Shown here one piece after another: positions 5,807 to 7,031 of a stretch of DNA of 7,031 nt; positions within the stretch are counted from its first letter, which is position 1, and each line of letters starts with the position of its first letter. The DNA comes from Bacteroidales bacterium UBA3816 (lineage in GTDB: Bacteria; Bacteroidota; Bacteroidia; Bacteroidales; P3), in contig DFDY01000005.1 in the NCBI GenBank assembly GCA_002368955.1, positions 1 through 7,031 of the forward strand, given 5' to 3'. Under the pieces are notes generated by a model. The model was not told the origin of the DNA. It searched no databases and was given only the letters and a program-made list of their open reading frames with translations. Position numbers and translations under genes: made by a program.

Positions 5807-7031
5807 ATGAATATAACTGATCTTATCGTCGAATTCATCAAAGAAGGAAATGTAGTAGAATTCCCTGGCATGGGGACTTTGACTAGCAGCACCGTCAGCG
5901 CCCACCACGATGCGGCTTCGGGCACCTATTACCCCGCCCGTCGCACGGTGGTGATGAACAATACCCAGAGTGGCAATCAGGCCATCATTCGCAAGATTGC
6001 CGAGAACGAATGCGTGACGGTGGATATAGCCGAGATGATGTGGAAGAATTATGTGGGAGCCCTGAACGAGAAGTTGCAACGTGACCCCAACGGGCACGAA
6101 TTTAACGGCATAGGAGTCATGCGCCGCGTGGGAGGCAAGGTAATGTTTACCGCCACTGAGGGGCTGGACTTGGATGCCGACAAGCGCCGCGAGCAGCCTT
6201 TGGAGAATGTGGCCACCTATACGCCAAAGAATGTGGAAGACCCCTTTGCTGCCTTTGAGAAGCCCGAGCCTACGCCCGCACCAGAACCTGTGGAAGCGCC
6301 CAAGCCGGAGCCTGCGCCGGTCCCCGAGACTAAGGTGAAACCGGCTGAGCCCGCTCCTGCTCCTGAAGTGAAAAAGACGGAAGAGCCTACGGCCAAGCCT
6401 GCCATAGAGCCTGTGGTTACGGTTGCTGCCGCTACAGTTGCCGCATCCGCTGCGGCTTCGAGCGACCACCTTTCTGAGGTGAAGAAGATGCTGGACGAAA
6501 TTCCCGCCTCGCCCAAGACGGCCAAAGAGGCACGCCGCGCCGAGAAAGCTGCTGCCAAGGCTGAGAAAGAGGCCCGCAAAGCAGCCGAAGAGGCCGAGAA
6601 GGCTGCCGCCAAAAAGGCCGCCCTGTTGGCCAAAGAGAAGGAGGCTGCCGCCAAAGAGGCTGAGAAAGCCCTTCGTCAGCGCGAGAAAGCTGCTGCCAAA
6701 GCTGAGAAGAAAGAAATTCAGACTGTAGGTTCGCCTACCCCCGCACCGACCCCGACCCACGACGACAAGAAGAAAAAGAAAAAGCACGGCTGGCTTTGGA
6801 TTGTTTTGCTGCTGTTGGCTCTGATTGGCTGTGCCATATACTACTTCATGACTCGCGGCAACCAGACAACTGGCTCTGAAAACTATGCCAAGGAGGTGGA
6901 GTGGAGCCGCTATGATGCTTCGGATTTATTACCCATGCCCGCCATTGACACCAACATGCTGAATATGCTGGAATTTGAGGAGAACTGGATTGCCAACACG
7001 GCAAACAACGTGCACATCTATATGGCCGAAT
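5807..7031 (+). CDS. Membrane-anchored HU-CCDC81-like DNA-binding protein, 3' end missing
   Basis: The frame runs from ATG 5807 to the window edge (408 complete codons, no stop), so the C-terminus is unseen. Residues 1-about 60 and about 65-120 look like the two HU-type domains of the bacterial HU-CCDC81 family: an opening MNITDLIVEFIKEGNVV, a VVEFPGMGTL turn (16-25) like the HU signature, and a second segment with FNGIGVMRRVGGKVMF (99-114). A Pro/Glu/Ala-rich linker (about 145-205), an Ala-rich patch (206-218) and a Lys/Glu/Ala coil resembling TolA (about 238-303) follow. The run KKKKKK (321-326) precedes one membrane helix (about 328-348, WLWIVLLLLALIGCAIYYFM). The positive-inside rule puts the HU part in the cytoplasm and residues 349 onward in the periplasm. 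Family members often end in a peptidoglycan-binding SPOR domain; none is visible up to residue 408. The ATG lies 8 bases after the kdsB stop. Confidence 0.82.
   Translation, partial: MNITDLIVEFIKEGNVVEFPGMGTLTSSTVSAHHDAASGTYYPARRTVVMNNTQSGNQAIIRKIAENECVTVDIAEMMWKNYVGALNEKLQRDPNGHEFNGIGVMRRVGGKVMFTATEGLDLDADKRREQPLENVATYTPKNVEDPFAAFEKPEPTPAPEPVEAPKPEPAPVPETKVKPAEPAPAPEVKKTEEPTAKPAIEPVVTVAAATVAASAAASSDHLSEVKKMLDEIPASPKTAKEARRAEKAAAKAEKEARKAAEEAEKAAAKKAALLAKEKEAAAKEAEKALRQREKAAAKAEKKEIQTVGSPTPAPTPTHDDKKKKKKHGWLWIVLLLLALIGCAIYYFMTRGNQTTGSENYAKEVEWSRYDASDLLPMPAIDTNMLNMLEFEENWIANTANNVHIYMAE
6542..6708 (+). repeat. In-frame direct repeats encoding the Lys/Glu/Ala coil
   Basis: Bases 6542-6567 and 6683-6708 match at 25 of 26 positions and are 141 bases (47 codons) apart. 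Both encode EKAAAKAE. Looser related units (EAEKAAAKK, KEAAAKEAEKA) lie between them. This suggests the coil grew by in-frame duplication, and its length may vary between strains. The strong purine bias of these codons is also why the opposite strand stays open here. Confidence 0.7.

Noticed and set aside
5379..5925. Two overlapping 134-codon frames on the - strand
   Set aside because: They are antisense to kdsB and the start of the next gene and cross its start region; no leader or domain supports them.
6217..6654. Ala/Ser/Gly-rich open frame of 145 codons on the - strand
   Set aside because: It is the complement of the Pro/Glu/Lys/Ala linker codons of the + strand gene. There is no recognisable domain and no leader.
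5705..6787. Long open frame of 360 codons on the - strand
   Set aside because: It lies antisense to kdsB and the HU-like gene. Its translation is low-complexity (Gly/Leu/Arg/Ser/Phe-rich), as expected from the complement of Ala/Glu/Lys/Pro codons, and shows no domain. The + strand frame has a clear start, domains and a membrane helix.

Overview
This looks like a chromosomal segment from a member of the Bacteroidota, most likely the order Bacteroidales. Four things point that way. There is a type A C-terminal sorting domain of the type IX secretion system (T9SS) on a secreted hydrolase. A TAnnTTTG-type promoter box lies at 4318-4325. Translation starts have A-rich leaders and no Shine-Dalgarno sequence. 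A membrane-anchored HU-like protein of a kind typical of this phylum is also present. Genus or species cannot be read from the window. All five recognised genes are on the + strand.

Region 1 (1-161) is non-coding and repeat-rich. It holds tandem 7-mers (consensus RTTGAGA) on both sides of a short hairpin-bearing dispersed-repeat-like sequence. A partial second copy of that sequence lies inside the 5' end of the first gene.

Region 2 (162-4058) is a carbohydrate-degradation pair. It encodes a GH78 alpha-L-rhamnosidase and, 57 bases downstream, a DUF4886/SGNH-type esterase with a PKD-like module and a T9SS tail. The likely joint job, by inference, is cleavage of rhamnose-containing, possibly acetylated plant polysaccharide such as pectic rhamnogalacturonan. 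The esterase would act at the cell surface or outside the cell, and the rhamnosidase would act after Sec export, probably in the periplasm. No SusC/SusD pair or regulator is visible in the window.

Region 3 (4059-4397) is a 339-base intergenic stretch. It holds a perfect 10-bp inverted repeat just after the esterase stop, degenerate 7-mers, T/A tracts and a good promoter -7 box.

Region 4 (4398-7031) is a tight housekeeping cluster: deoxynucleoside kinase, kdsB (CMP-Kdo synthetase for lipopolysaccharide) and an HU-CCDC81-like DNA-binding protein with a long charged linker and one membrane helix. Spacings are 21 and 8 bases, so co-transcription from the promoter at 4318 is likely. The last gene is cut off by the window end after 408 codons.

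No RNA gene, CRISPR array, insertion sequence or phage feature was recognised. The most thought-provoking item is the HU-like domain tethered to the membrane. It is an example of an architecture already known in Bacteroidota, not a clearly new system.
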